Below the pieces are notes generated by a model. It had not been told where the DNA came from. It was given only the letters and a program-made list of their open reading frames with translations, and ran no database searches. Made by a program: the position numbers and the translations under genes. Of a DNA stretch of 37,743 bases, positions 1 to 8,351 are shown piece by piece (positions within the stretch are counted from its first letter, which is position 1; each line of letters starts with the position of its first letter). This DNA is from a virus, in the IMG/VR virus record IMGVR_UViG_3300047667_000926, positions 1-37,743 of that record. One strand, 5' to 3'.

Positions 1-68
1 CCAGAAGACAAAAGTCTAAAGCTAACAAGAGAAAAAGGAAGAGAAGAAACAACCCTACTGTAAAGTAG
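1..68 (+). CDS. 3' fragment of the arginine-rich basic peptide gene
   Basis: The reading frame starting with AGA at position 3 encodes the last 21 residues of the basic peptide whose full copy is at 37630-37710. It ends with TAG at 66-68. It is cut only because the window opens inside the gene, so it is not a separate pseudogene. Confidence 0.6.
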   Translation, partial: RRQKSKANKRKRKRRNNPTVK

Positions 69-101
69 AGTAAAACCGAGTTGCTAAGTAATCCTTAGTA
101 A
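1..101. repeat. Terminal direct repeat, left copy
   Basis: This stretch recurs at 37643-37743 with mismatches only at positions 68, 69 and 76. It shows that the two ends of the window overlap, so the molecule is circular, circularly permuted or has a short terminal repeat. The copy holds the 3' end of the basic peptide gene (stop TAG at 66-68 here, TAA in the other copy) and most of the hairpin at 78-104. Confidence 0.9.
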
Positions 102-104
102 CTC
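78..104 (+). terminator. Hairpin after the basic peptide gene
   Basis: The arms 78-88 and 94-104 form an 11-bp stem with one G-U pair around a 5-base loop. It lies 9 bases after the stop of the basic peptide and fits transcription end or 3' protection. The downstream sequence is A/T-rich but has no clean T run, so intrinsic termination is uncertain. Confidence 0.45.
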
Positions 105-120
105 AATCTAAATATATAGG

Positions 121-192
121 ATGTAGTGTGTAAAAGTTAATCATAAACTTGGTAGATGAAAAGCTGCTGGTGGCAATATTTACACATTACAT
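121..192 (+). ncRNA. Structured element, possible small RNA
   Basis: Positions 121-134 pair with 179-192 in a 14-bp stem containing a single G-U pair. Inside it, 134-138 can pair with 146-150, and the segment 151-178 is relatively G-rich, so a branched fold is plausible. No ORF of note lies here, and the first gene starts at 217. A weak TTAGTA/TAGGAT pair with a 16-base gap ends at 122. It could equally be the 5' leader of the gene at 217. Confidence 0.4.
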
Positions 193-216
193 TTTATATA
201 TTTAACAAAGGAAAGG

Positions 217-393
217 ATGAAGGAAATAATATGTAAAATATTCTGACATTTTGATAAAACAGAAACTACTATGGTTCAAGATACTTGATCTATGCAGAGT
301 TATAATTATAAAGATACTTGTAAGCTATGTGGTAATGTAAGAAAGTGAGGTTATACTTGCGTTGAGTGACCTACAATATCATTAAAGAAATAA
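217..393 (+). CDS. DUF1660-like small cysteine protein
   Basis: The protein has 58 residues when TGA is read as Gly. It begins MKEIICKIFGH and later has CKLCG and a third Cys in YTCVEG. The pattern C-x3-GH followed by C-x2-CG is that of the small prophage proteins called DUF1660, whose role is unknown; a metal-binding knuckle is likely. The start is preceded by AAAGGAAAGG, a reasonable ribosome binding site. It is the first gene of a run of small genes that continues to 1350. Confidence 0.75.
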
Positions 394-396
394 ACC

Positions 397-579
397 ATGA
401 ACACAATAAGAGAAAAGATAGAATCAAATGAATTAATATGAGAGATACAAAGAAGGATAAATGAATTATTATGATGGGAGAAAGGAAGAATGACAAGTAG
501 AACAAAAGAACAAGTAGAAGAGGTCTTAGATCAAGAAAGGGAGAAGTTAAAGAGACATATAGAATTTAACATAAGATAA
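397..579 (+). CDS. Hypothetical charged helical protein
   Basis: Sixty residues, rich in Glu, Lys and Arg and predicted mostly helical. Two in-frame TGA codons encode Gly at LIGEI and LLGWE. It starts 3 bases after the previous stop, so the two are co-transcribed. I do not recognise a family. Confidence 0.7.
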
Positions 580-580
580 G

Positions 581-925
581 ATGAAAGCAATAAAACAATA
601 TATAGAGTTTGCTAAAAAAAACTTAAAAAAATCATATACTTTTGATATAGATATAGATATATTTGAGATAAGATGGAATTGATACGAGTATGTAGTTGTT
701 TATAAAACTGAAAACTCAGAAGATAAAATTGCTTTAAATAGTATGATAATGAGACCTGAATTTATAGAAGCAATAGCGAGAGGGAAATCAGAAGCAATGT
801 GGATGTTAGCTAAATGATTACATACTAAAGATAGTATAGTAGAATATATCACGATTAAACAAGCAATAGCTATAAGAGACAACAAACTACCTGAATATAT
901 AACCAACCTACTATGAAAAAATTAG
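581..925 (+). CDS. Hypothetical protein
   Basis: The protein has 114 residues and starts one base after the previous stop. In-frame TGA codons give Gly in WNGYEY, AKGLH and LLGKN. It is acidic to neutral with aromatic strands in the first half and helices in the second. Its last 13 bases overlap the next gene. No family recognised. Confidence 0.75.
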
Positions 926-1074
926 AAAAAATGATAAACATTACTATACCTATAGCATTAGGTCTTTTGTTAATAGGACTTATATTTGATAATACATATA
1001 CAGCAGAATTAGGGGCTATACTATGATTAATAGGGGCATCACTCATTTTTATAGATGTATTGAAAGCCCATTAA
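913..1074 (+). CDS. Small membrane protein
   Basis: Fifty-three residues with two hydrophobic stretches, about 9-25 and 33-49, separated by a short polar turn (DNTYTAE). This suggests a two-helix hairpin in the membrane. It overlaps the previous gene by 13 bases. The function is unknown. Confidence 0.7.
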
Positions 1075-1122
1075 TAACCTATTAGACATATAAGAAAGAC
1101 TATTAATACTTAAAAAGGAATT

Positions 1123-1350
1123 ATGAATTATGCAGATTTTATAGAAAAAGTATCTCTAATATGATGGGAGGTACAAACAGAATGAAAATACTATATCACA
1201 CTCATTAAAGATTGAGAACATATCCAAGAGTATGCCACAAAAGAATCTTTTGATAAACTATCAGATGAAACTTATAACTGACTAATATCTGATTTAGAAA
1301 ATCATTCACCAGTAGGAACAGCAGTAGTATATAAGAAGATTAATACTTAA
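1123..1350 (+). CDS. Hypothetical protein
   Basis: Seventy-five residues. Gly is encoded by TGA at four places (LIGWE, TEGKY, KDGEH, YNGLI). The start is preceded by AAAAAGGA at suitable spacing. The alternation of short strands and helices suggests a small alpha-beta fold. It is the last gene before the promoter at 1370 and is not recognised. Confidence 0.75.
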
Positions 1351-1369
1351 AAGGAAACTAGAACAAACC

Positions 1370-1397
1370 TTGTAATTTAAGACTAAATAAGTATAAT
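1370..1397 (+). promoter_or_regulatory. Promoter TTGTAA-16-TATAAT (packaging operon)
   Basis: TTGTAA (1370-1375) and TATAAT (1392-1397) are separated by 16 bases in the 81-base gap before the gene at 1432. This is the same spacing seen in most other promoter candidates here. Transcription would start near 1404 and cover the small gene at 1432 and the terminase genes. Confidence 0.65.
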
Positions 1398-1431
1398 AGA
1401 GATATTAATTAAAGGATTAACTAAATAGATT

Positions 1432-1596
1432 ATGATAGAATGATATAGTATAGGATTAGATTATATAGATGCTATTTGATCTAAATGAATTAGTTTCTGT
1501 TTTGATACAGAAGAAGAAGCTGAGAAATGTTTAGAATACTTATCTAATTTAAGTATAAAAAGAAGTAAAGGATATAAATCAATATTTGTTAAGTAA
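1432..1596 (+). CDS. Hypothetical small protein
   Basis: Fifty-four residues. Three TGA codons encode Gly (IEGYS, AIGSKG). A short FDTEEEAEKCLEYL segment is helical. It is the first gene downstream of the promoter at 1370 and sits 6 bases before the small terminase gene. No family recognised. Confidence 0.7.
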
Positions 1597-1602
1597 TAGA
1601 TT

Positions 1603-2010
1603 ATGATAGAAGAATCAAAAAGAGCTGATAAGAAAAAGAATCAAGCAGAAGTAGTAAAAGCACTTATAAAAGAACCAACATTAACAGAAAGAGAACTAGC
1701 AAAAAAGACAGGATTGTCTAATTGAACCGCTCATAATCATAAAATAGAACTTGAGCAAAACTGAGCAAAAAGCACTATTTTAGATAAAGTACTTGAAATG
1801 GATGATCATATAATGGACTTATCAAACCAAATAACATTGCAAAAGATAATGGAAGAAGCTCCAAAAGATGAAGAAGGAAATATTATAGTTTCAAGTTTAT
1901 CTCTATCTGATGTAAAAATGATATGAGATTTAGCTAATAACTCTACTAAGAGAAAGGCAATCTTCTGAGAAGGGAATAAAGATAGTAAAGTTCAGTTTAT
2001 AATCGGATAA
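1603..2010 (+). CDS. terS: Terminase small subunit (probable)
   Basis: The protein has 135 residues. The first 60 contain a helix-turn-helix (TERELAKKTGLSNGTAHNH), followed by a helical region and a C-terminal tail ending VQFIIG. A DNA-binding domain followed by an oligomerisation region, placed directly before the large subunit, fits a small terminase that recognises the packaging site. The assignment rests on context and the HTH rather than on a conserved catalytic motif. Confidence 0.7.
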
Positions 2011-2074
2011 TTATGATCGCTAAGTAAAGGGGTTAGTTTAACATCGTGCATACGGTAGATCTAATTAATATCAA

Positions 2075-3385
2075 ATGACAAAACAAGTAAAGATTCCACA
2101 TAATCTAGAATACAGAGGCTATCAAACTCCACTCAGAGACTATATGAGGGAATGAGGTAGTTTTTTAGGTAAGAGAGCTGTAACTAAATGGCATCGTAGA
2201 GCATGAAAAGATAAGACCTTCTTTAATTTAACTGTAGAAGCAGCAATAAGAGAGGTTTGAGGTTATGCTTATATTTTACCTACTTATGCACAAGGTAGAA
2301 AGATTATATGGGATTCAATAGATAAGATGTGATTAAAGTTTAAAGATCATATACCAAATGAAGCCCTAGAGAATACAAACACGGTAGAACTTAAATTCAA
2401 CTTAAAGAATTGAAGTTTTATTCAAATACTATGATCAGATAGAATAGATACGATCAGATGAACGAACTGGAAATGAGTTATATTCTCAGAGTATGCTTTC
2501 CAGAATCCTACTGTTTGGGATGTATTAAGACCTATTCTTGCTGAAAATGGTTGATGGGCTATATTTAATTCAACTCCTAATGGTAAGAATCACTTTTATG
2601 ATATGTGTGAGAATGCTAAAGATAATTCTAAATGGTTCTATCAAAGTTTAACAGTTGAAGATACTTGAGTTGTAAGTGCTGAATACATACAATGAGAGAG
2701 AGAAGAATGAATGACTGAGGAAATGATACAGCAAGAGTTTTATGTATCGTTTGAAGTAGGTGCAATATGATCTTATTACGCTGATCTTATGACTAAGGCT
2801 AATAATGAATGAAGAATCACTAAATTACCTAAATTATTTAATCAAGTTGATATTTACTTTGATCTATGAAGGAATGATTCAACTGCTGTATGGATGAAAC
2901 AGAATGATTGACAGTTTTATAATTTTATACATTCTTACGAAGCAAGTTGATTACATATTTCAAGATACTTTGATTATATAGATGATTACCTAGCAGAACA
3001 TAACCTACAGCTAGGGCAATTATTCTTTCCTCATGATAGTACTCAAAAGCATATAGAAGCAGAGAAAAGCAGTCTACAGTTAGCTCAAGAAAGGTATTGA
3101 GTACATAAGATTCATTATATTACTAGAACAACTAGTGTACAAAAAGATAGAGATGCTGTAAGAGCTATTCTTCCTAAATGTAGATTTGATATAGATTGAT
3201 GTAAGCAAGGAATAAGGTGTTTAGAAAGTTATCATAAAAAGTATGATGATAAAAGAAAAGTATACTTAGATACTCATGATCATGATTGGTCTTCTCATGC
3301 AGCGGATTCATTTAGATACTTTGCTGTTACTCAAAGAACAGAGCCTAAAGTTATTAATAAAATTAAAAGGGTATCAATAAGGTAA
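2075..3385 (+). CDS. terL: Terminase large subunit
   Basis: This 436-residue protein pumps DNA into the prohead and cuts it. The ATPase part shows a Walker A-like WHRRAGKD at residues 39-46 (Gly 44 is TGA) and a Walker B ending VIFSE with Glu 139. The coupling motif FNSTPNG follows. The RNase H-like nuclease part shows Asp 263 in YFDLGRND, Asp 321 in PHDST and Asp 411 in HAADSFRY. All the expected acidic residues are present, and the length is typical. A 64-base gap with no clear gene separates it from the small subunit. Confidence 0.95.
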
Positions 3386-3395
3386 GTAAAAGGTC

Positions 3396-3435
3396 TTGCA
3401 AAGGTTATAGAAAGTATTATACTAGCTATAACCTT
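3396..3435 (+). promoter_or_regulatory. Promoter TTGCAA-16-TATACT inside an inverted repeat
   Basis: TTGCAA (3396-3401) and TATACT (3418-3423) are 16 bases apart. The 10-bp inverted repeat 3401-3410/3426-3435 brackets the spacer and the -10 box and is followed by TTTTATTATT. It may be an operator over the portal promoter, or in RNA a terminator for the terminase transcript, or both. Confidence 0.55.
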
Positions 3436-3455
3436 TTATTATTAATTACAAAAAT

Positions 3456-3656
3456 ATGTTTAAGATAGGCGATAAGGTTGTGATTTTATCACTAAATGAA
3501 GACGAGGGAGCAGAAAACTTTAGATACTACTCTATTGTTGATGGAATCCAAGTAAAAGAAGACGGAGATGATATTTATACTGTATGAGGAAAGAAAGTTA
3601 ATCCTGATATTACAATATTAGCTACAGAAGATGAGATAAAAGCATTTTACATCTAA
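3456..3656 (+). CDS. Hypothetical small beta-rich protein
   Basis: Sixty-six residues, acidic, opening MFKIGDKVVIL and predicted mostly strand, resembling small SH3-like barrels. One Gly is TGA (TVGGK). It is the first gene after the promoter at 3396 and lies 11 bases before the portal gene. Function unknown. Confidence 0.7.
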
Positions 3657-3667
3657 TAAAATAAACT

Positions 3668-5593
3668 ATGAAAATTATTGACATGCTAACTCATGAAGAT
3701 GAAGAGAGATTAAGGGTTCAAATGTCTTCTGAATTCCAAGCATCTGATGTTCACACAAGTAACTGGAAATCCTCAGTTGAGAATGTAGGGAGAGATTACC
3801 TATTCCCTGAACCAGAACAAGATAAAGTAAAAGTAAGAAAGATATGGAATAATCTAAAGATCAGAAAAAGTATATTCTTATCTGATGAGTTACAAGTAAC
3901 AAATATACCTAGTGATTGAGTAGTTTGACAAAGTATTGCATCTAATTGAGATAAAATATTCAAAGCAAATTACAGATCAATGAGTATTAGAGATAAGTAT
4001 GAAGAAGTATTAGTTGATGATGCTATGCAAGGTATATGAGTTCTGACTGTTAGTTGATGGAATGATCACGATCAAGAACCAATTATATCTTATGTTGATT
4101 CAAGATTAACTTATCCAGACCCTAAAAACTGGAGATGAAATAAAATGAGATTCTTCTGAACTCTATTAAGAAAAAACTTATTTGAATTAGAAGCAGATGA
4201 AGCTTATGATCAAGAAAGAATAAATGAAGTTAAACTTCAAAGAGATACTGAACTAGATAAGATAGACAGAGCAAATAATAGAATTAAATGATTTACTGAT
4301 ACTGATGTATGAGATGATTTAGTTGATATGTATAATCATATTACAATCTTTAAATCAAGTAAAGATAAAGAATATCATTTATATTTAACTTCATGGGGAG
4401 CTGATAGAGCAACTCTAACAAGAGCTATCAAGATGAGAGCATTAACAGCTACTGAAAAAGCTGATCCAAGTAAAATAACTCTAGGTGTACAATTATTCAG
4501 AGCTAATCCAATAAAATGAAGCTATGCAGGTGCAAGTTTGATAGATGAAGTTGGACAATACCAAGATTTAGAAACCCTATTAACTAATTTACTTATAAGT
4601 CAATCAATAGAAGCTTGATTATGAGGTAAGACATTTATCGATAGTGATTTATGAATTGATACAGATGACCTAGCAAGTATTACATGACCTGCTGTAATTC
4701 CATATACTTCAGATAATCCAAATAAGAATGCCGCTAATAGTATTAGTTTAGAACAACCTAGGCCTAATAATCCTGCTGTTCAAAATGGTCTTGCATTACT
4801 ACAATGATTAGCTCAAGAATGATCTAGTACAGGTAGTGCATTAGTACAAGGTCAAAGCTTATGAGGATCACAAACTAAATCAGAAGTACAAACATTACAA
4901 CAAAATATCAATCAAGGTATCTCACTTATGGCTTCCAATTATATGGATTCATTAATTGATTTATGGTCTGATATAATGAGAAGTTACTCAGTCAATATGA
5001 GTCCTCAAAGAAAAAAGATTATTGTTACAATAGATGATAATGATAAAACTAATTCATACGGATTCAAAAAGAATGAATTTGTATCTAAATGAGATGTATA
5101 TGTAACTATTAAATCAAAAGCTCAAGAAGATATTAAACAAAAGCAAGATTTTGCTGTATTACTAAGTGTTATAGGAACATTAAAGCAATCAGTGAAACCT
5201 TGAAGTACGCAAGATATAATTATAGATAGAACTCTAATAGCTAAATCTGGTATAAAATGACTAGATGCAGACGCTATTCACCCATTAACTAGAGATGAAA
5301 GGATTGCATACGATAATTTAGAGATATTAAATAATAATATGCAGCTAAAAACTAAACCAGCAGCATGAGAAGATCATAATGTTTATATTAATATATATAA
5401 ATCTGGATTAGAGAATGAAGCGAGAGCTAAAGCTATATGATTAAGAGAATTAGCTTTAGAACAAGAACCACCTGAACCAACTGCTGAAGAATGAGCTGGT
5501 TGATGATGAGTTGCTCAACAATTATGAGCTTCTATGTTAGCTTGAGAAGCTTCTCAATGAGCTAATCCTAGTATCCAAGATGTAAGTGCTTAA
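3668..5593 (+). CDS. Portal protein (probable)
   Basis: At 641 residues it is in the size range of podovirus portals, the ring at the unique vertex through which DNA passes. It lies between terminase and scaffold, the classical portal position. The sequence starts MKIIDMLTHEDEERLR, has a long acidic alpha-beta body, and a helical Gln-rich stretch near residues 410-440 (QTLQQNINQG) consistent with a channel helix. It ends in a Gly/Ala-rich tail where GGGG is GGT TGA TGA TGA. Only the first 84 codons are free of TGA. The assignment is from size and order. Confidence 0.75.
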
Positions 5594-5610
5594 TTATTAA
5601 TAAAAGGAAT

Positions 5611-5859
5611 ATGAAATTAGATAAATTACAAAAGGAAGATTTAAAAAGTCTTACAGAACATAGAGGATTTAAAATCCTAGAAGAGTTAGTGAAAGATATG
5701 GAATATAGTCTACTTAGTAAGTTTAAAACTCATAACTTAGCACTTGAATGAGTGGCTATAGCTCTTAGTAATTCGCAGAATATGTTATCATGAGCTGAGT
5801 ACTTAATTAATACTGCAAAAACATCTACTCAACAAATAGTAAAAAAAGATTTAGGTTAG
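5611..5859 (+). CDS. Hypothetical head-region protein
   Basis: Eighty-two residues, largely helical, with two Gly encoded by TGA (LEGVA, LSGAE). The start follows AAAAGGAAT. Its last codons lie in the left arm of the terminator that follows, so the gene and its terminator overlap. No family recognised; it may be a minor head or connector protein by position. Confidence 0.7.
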
Positions 5860-5876
5860 CTCCTAGTCTTTTTTTC
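5841..5876 (+). terminator. Intrinsic terminator after the portal cluster
   Basis: AAAAAAAGA (5841-5849) and TAGG (5852-5855) pair with CCTA (5862-5865) and TCTTTTTTT (5867-5875) around a 6-base loop. The T run forms the release tract. It lies immediately before the scaffold promoter. Confidence 0.75.
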
Positions 5877-5904
5877 TTGACAAGATATAAAACAAGTATA
5901 TATT
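5877..5904 (+). promoter_or_regulatory. Promoter TTGACA-16-TATATT (scaffold and capsid)
   Basis: A perfect TTGACA (5877-5882) is followed after 16 bases by TATATT (5899-5904). It stands between a terminator and the scaffold gene, so it should drive scaffold and major capsid expression. The expected transcript start near 5911 is followed by a short stem 5912-5916/5926-5930. Confidence 0.8.
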
Positions 5905-5944
5905 GTATATCAATAGTTAGTTAGCCTATTCAAAGCTTTCCACA

Positions 5945-5976
5945 GTTAGTATGTCTGATTAAAACATAACACTAAC
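5945..5976 (+). promoter_or_regulatory. Leader hairpin before the scaffold gene
   Basis: GTTAGT (5945-5950) pairs with ACTAAC (5971-5976), and ATGT/ACAT pairs inside it. The hairpin ends 11 bases before the scaffold ATG. A hairpin with the same GTTAGT/ACTAAC stem precedes the capsid gene. Confidence 0.5.
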
Positions 5977-5987
5977 CATATATTATT

Positions 5988-6488
5988 ATGGAAGAAGTAA
6001 ACGAAGAAGTAGTTGAAGTTGCAAATGATACTACGGAAAATCAAGCAATTGATTACAAGGCTGAATTTGAGAAAGCAGATAAGGAAGCAAAAAGATTAAA
6101 CTCACTTATCCAAAAACATAAAAAAGCTCCTAAAGCTGATGCGTCTTCTGAAACACAGACATTCTGAAAAGAAGATATGCAAAAAATGTTAGATGATAGA
6201 GATTTCTATTCTGCTAATCCTAATATGACTGAACATAAGGAAGCTATTGACAAACATACTTCAAATGGATTGAGTAATAAAGATGCAATGACATTAGTTA
6301 TGGCAAATGATTCTACTATCCAAGCTAGACAAAACACTAACAATTCTAACTTTACTGATTGAGTTAGTTGAGGTGGATCTAAATCATATAGTCAAGAAGA
6401 CTTATATAATCTAGGGCAAAAGAATCCCGCTTTAAAAAGACAAGCAATGGAAGAAATTGCTTCTGGTAAAGCTACTGAAACTATTTAA
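5988..6488 (+). CDS. Scaffold-like protein (probable)
   Basis: The 166-residue protein has an acidic start (MEEVNEEVVEVANDTTENQA), a Lys/Glu-rich helix around residues 22-50, a Gly/Ser-rich linker near 128, and a helical C-terminus ending GKATETI. Charged coiled-coil proteins directly before the capsid gene usually template shell assembly and then leave. Three of its eight Gly codons are TGA. No protease gene is seen beside it. Confidence 0.7.
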
Positions 6489-6494
6489 TAAGTA

Positions 6495-6523
6495 TTAGTT
6501 AGTATATTTTTAAAACTAACTAA
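6495..6523 (+). promoter_or_regulatory. Leader hairpin before the major capsid gene
   Basis: TTAGTTAGT (6495-6503) and ACTAACTAA (6515-6523) form a perfect 9-bp stem with an 11-base A/T loop, ending 8 bases before the capsid ATG. It could protect the capsid message after processing or set the start site accessibility. Confidence 0.55.
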
Positions 6524-6531
6524 CAAACAAA

Positions 6532-7371
6532 ATGCCAAATACAATTATCCTAAGAGAAAATCTTAGAGACAAAATCGCTCTATTTAGAGATCAAAATTTC
6601 GTTGTTGTACCTTTCTTCAATAGAGAATTTGAAGGAGAATTAACTAAAGCTGGTGATACAGTTCTAGTAGAAGTATTCCCAGATACTGCGTGGACTGACG
6701 CTACAGTTGCTGATGCAGGTAATGCAATTACAATTACTGATTTCGCAATTACTACAGAATCTTTCCAAGTATTACAAGTTGCTCAAATCGGGCAAAGAGT
6801 AAAAGACATTGAAAAAGTTAGATCTAACCTAAACTTACAAAATGAATTAGCTAAAAGAATTGGTTATAACCAAGCTCTTAAATTTGACACATACGCAACT
6901 GCTCAAGCTATTGCTGGTGTTGGTGCTGCTAATATATTAACTCCTGCTACTGCATTAACAGCTGCTAATATCTATAATCATTTCTTACTAGGTACTACTG
7001 CTTTAATTGAAGCAAATGTAGATCCTTTAGTTACTCCAGTTGCTTGTTTCGTAGAACCTAAATATTCTGCATTATTAAAACAATCAGGTGTATTAGACGG
7101 TACTGATGGAGGACTTGATATTAGAATGAAAGGGTTTATTGGTATGTTAGACGGTGTTAGATTATACACTACTAACTCTATGCAAAATGTTGATAGAATC
7201 TTGTTTATGCAAGATAAATCAGGTCACTTTGTAGATCAATTAAATCAACTTGAAGTAGAAAAAGAAGTAGGTGCATTCTCTCATATTATAACTGGTGAAG
7301 TTGTATATGATGCTAAAATTATGACATCTAACGGTCTTAGACTAGCAACAGTTAATTATACTGCTATATAA
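6532..7371 (+). CDS. Major capsid protein (HK97-fold, probable)
   Basis: The 279-residue protein follows the scaffold gene and matches the size and pattern of HK97-fold coat proteins: an N-terminal segment, FPDTAWTDATV-type strands, an internal domain, and a C-terminal region with IITGEVVYDAKIMTSNGLR. It is the only gene of any length uninterrupted under the standard code. All 19 glycines use GGT (14), GGA (3) or GGG (2) and none uses TGA. Heavy expression is expected, so the codon choice probably reflects translational selection. Confidence 0.85.
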   Translation: MPNTIILRENLRDKIALFRDQNFVVVPFFNREFEGELTKAGDTVLVEVFPDTAWTDATVADAGNAITITDFAITTESFQVLQVAQIGQRVKDIEKVRSNLNLQNELAKRIGYNQALKFDTYATAQAIAGVGAANILTPATALTAANIYNHFLLGTTALIEANVDPLVTPVACFVEPKYSALLKQSGVLDGTDGGLDIRMKGFIGMLDGVRLYTTNSMQNVDRILFMQDKSGHFVDQLNQLEVEKEVGAFSHIITGEVVYDAKIMTSNGLRLATVNYTAI

Positions 7372-7386
7372 TAACCATATAGAAAT

Positions 7387-7548
7387 ATGAAGTTTAAATA
7401 TAAAGCTAATTATTTCCTAGCTACTTTAGGTGGAGGTATTGAATTTGATGACAAATGAGAATTTGAAACTAAAAAAGATATTGAAATCCAAATACTAGAG
7501 GAATTAGGGGCTGAAAAAGTAGTGATTAAAAAAACTACTAAGAAATAA
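7387..7548 (+). CDS. Hypothetical small protein after capsid
   Basis: Fifty-three residues. It begins MKFKYKANYFLATLGGG and has one TGA Gly out of five. It ends in a Lys/Thr tail directly against the terminator. Small proteins here in other phages can be head decoration or completion proteins, but I see no motif that proves it. Confidence 0.7.
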
Positions 7549-7575
7549 GAGAGCCTTCGGGCTTTCTTTTTTTTT
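7549..7575 (+). terminator. Strong intrinsic terminator after the capsid genes
   Basis: GAGAGCC (7549-7555) pairs with GGCTTTC (7560-7566) across a TTCG tetraloop and is followed by nine T. It closes the capsid transcript just before the next promoter. Confidence 0.9.
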
Positions 7576-7601
7576 GATTATATACTTATTATAAGTATAC
7601 T
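7574..7601 (+). promoter_or_regulatory. Promoter TTGATT-16-TATACT over a palindrome
   Basis: TTGATT (7574-7579) and TATACT (7596-7601) have a 16-base gap. The spacer and -10 carry a perfect inverted repeat, TATACTTAT (7581-7589), T, ATAAGTATA (7591-7599), which could be an operator. It precedes the tail gene block. Confidence 0.65.
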
Positions 7602-7628
7602 TAATATAAATATTAATAATGCCTTCTT

Positions 7629-8324
7629 ATGAATTGAATACAAATATATAATAGAGCGTTAAGTCAAACGCACACAAATGCAGTAGATTACACTACTACA
7701 GAAGCGGATATAGATATAGATATAAGATACCAAGAGTTAATTGATGAAGTTGTTTCAGTTTCTAAGTGAGACTATTTTTGGGATACATGAGTTACAAATA
7801 CAGTAATATGACAAAGTGAATATGTAGCAGAAAAACTAGGTATTTCACCAGATGACCTTGACATTAAGAAAATAAACAAAGTTTGGATTAAATATACTTC
7901 AACACAAAGTAAATTTACAAGAGCTGTTTATCAAAACCCTTGAGTCTTAGAAGAACATCCAGATTATTATTCAGTAAATCAACCAACTATAGAACCTTTT
8001 TTCTATATACAAGATAATAGTATATTCTTATTCCCTGCTCCTACGGAAGTAGTTACATGAGGACTAGAACTTTTTGTTATACATAAACCAGTTGCAATTA
8101 CTACAGCTACTGCGGAAGATATAATAGAATTACCTGTACAATTTCATAAACTAATATCTGATTGATTAAGAATAGATATATTTTTAGGACAAGGTAAAGA
8201 GAATGAAGCTCAAGCAGCACAAGCAAGATACGATAGTTGAATAAGGGATATGGTTGCTGTAATGAAACAAAGATATAACCAGCCTATTAAAAAACAAAAT
8301 GTAGTTCCTAACTCAATGCGTTAA
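7629..8324 (+). CDS. Head-tail adaptor (probable)
   Basis: At 231 residues it fits podovirus adaptor or upper-tail proteins that sit under the portal. The helical start (MNGIQIYNRAL), a middle of strands (PFFYIQDNSIFLFPAP), and a C-terminal helix rich in Gln/Arg match that group in general shape. Eight Gly are TGA. The start ATG at 7629 gives the only long frame; an ATG at 7619 is in another frame and stops after 10 codons. Confidence 0.65.
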
Positions 8325-8351
8325 GCGTGATATTTTCTTAATTAAACAATA

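Noticed and set aside
2011-2074. Small gene between the terminase subunits
   Set aside because: Only a four-codon ORF exists (ATG at 2013), and I see no clear hairpin or promoter.
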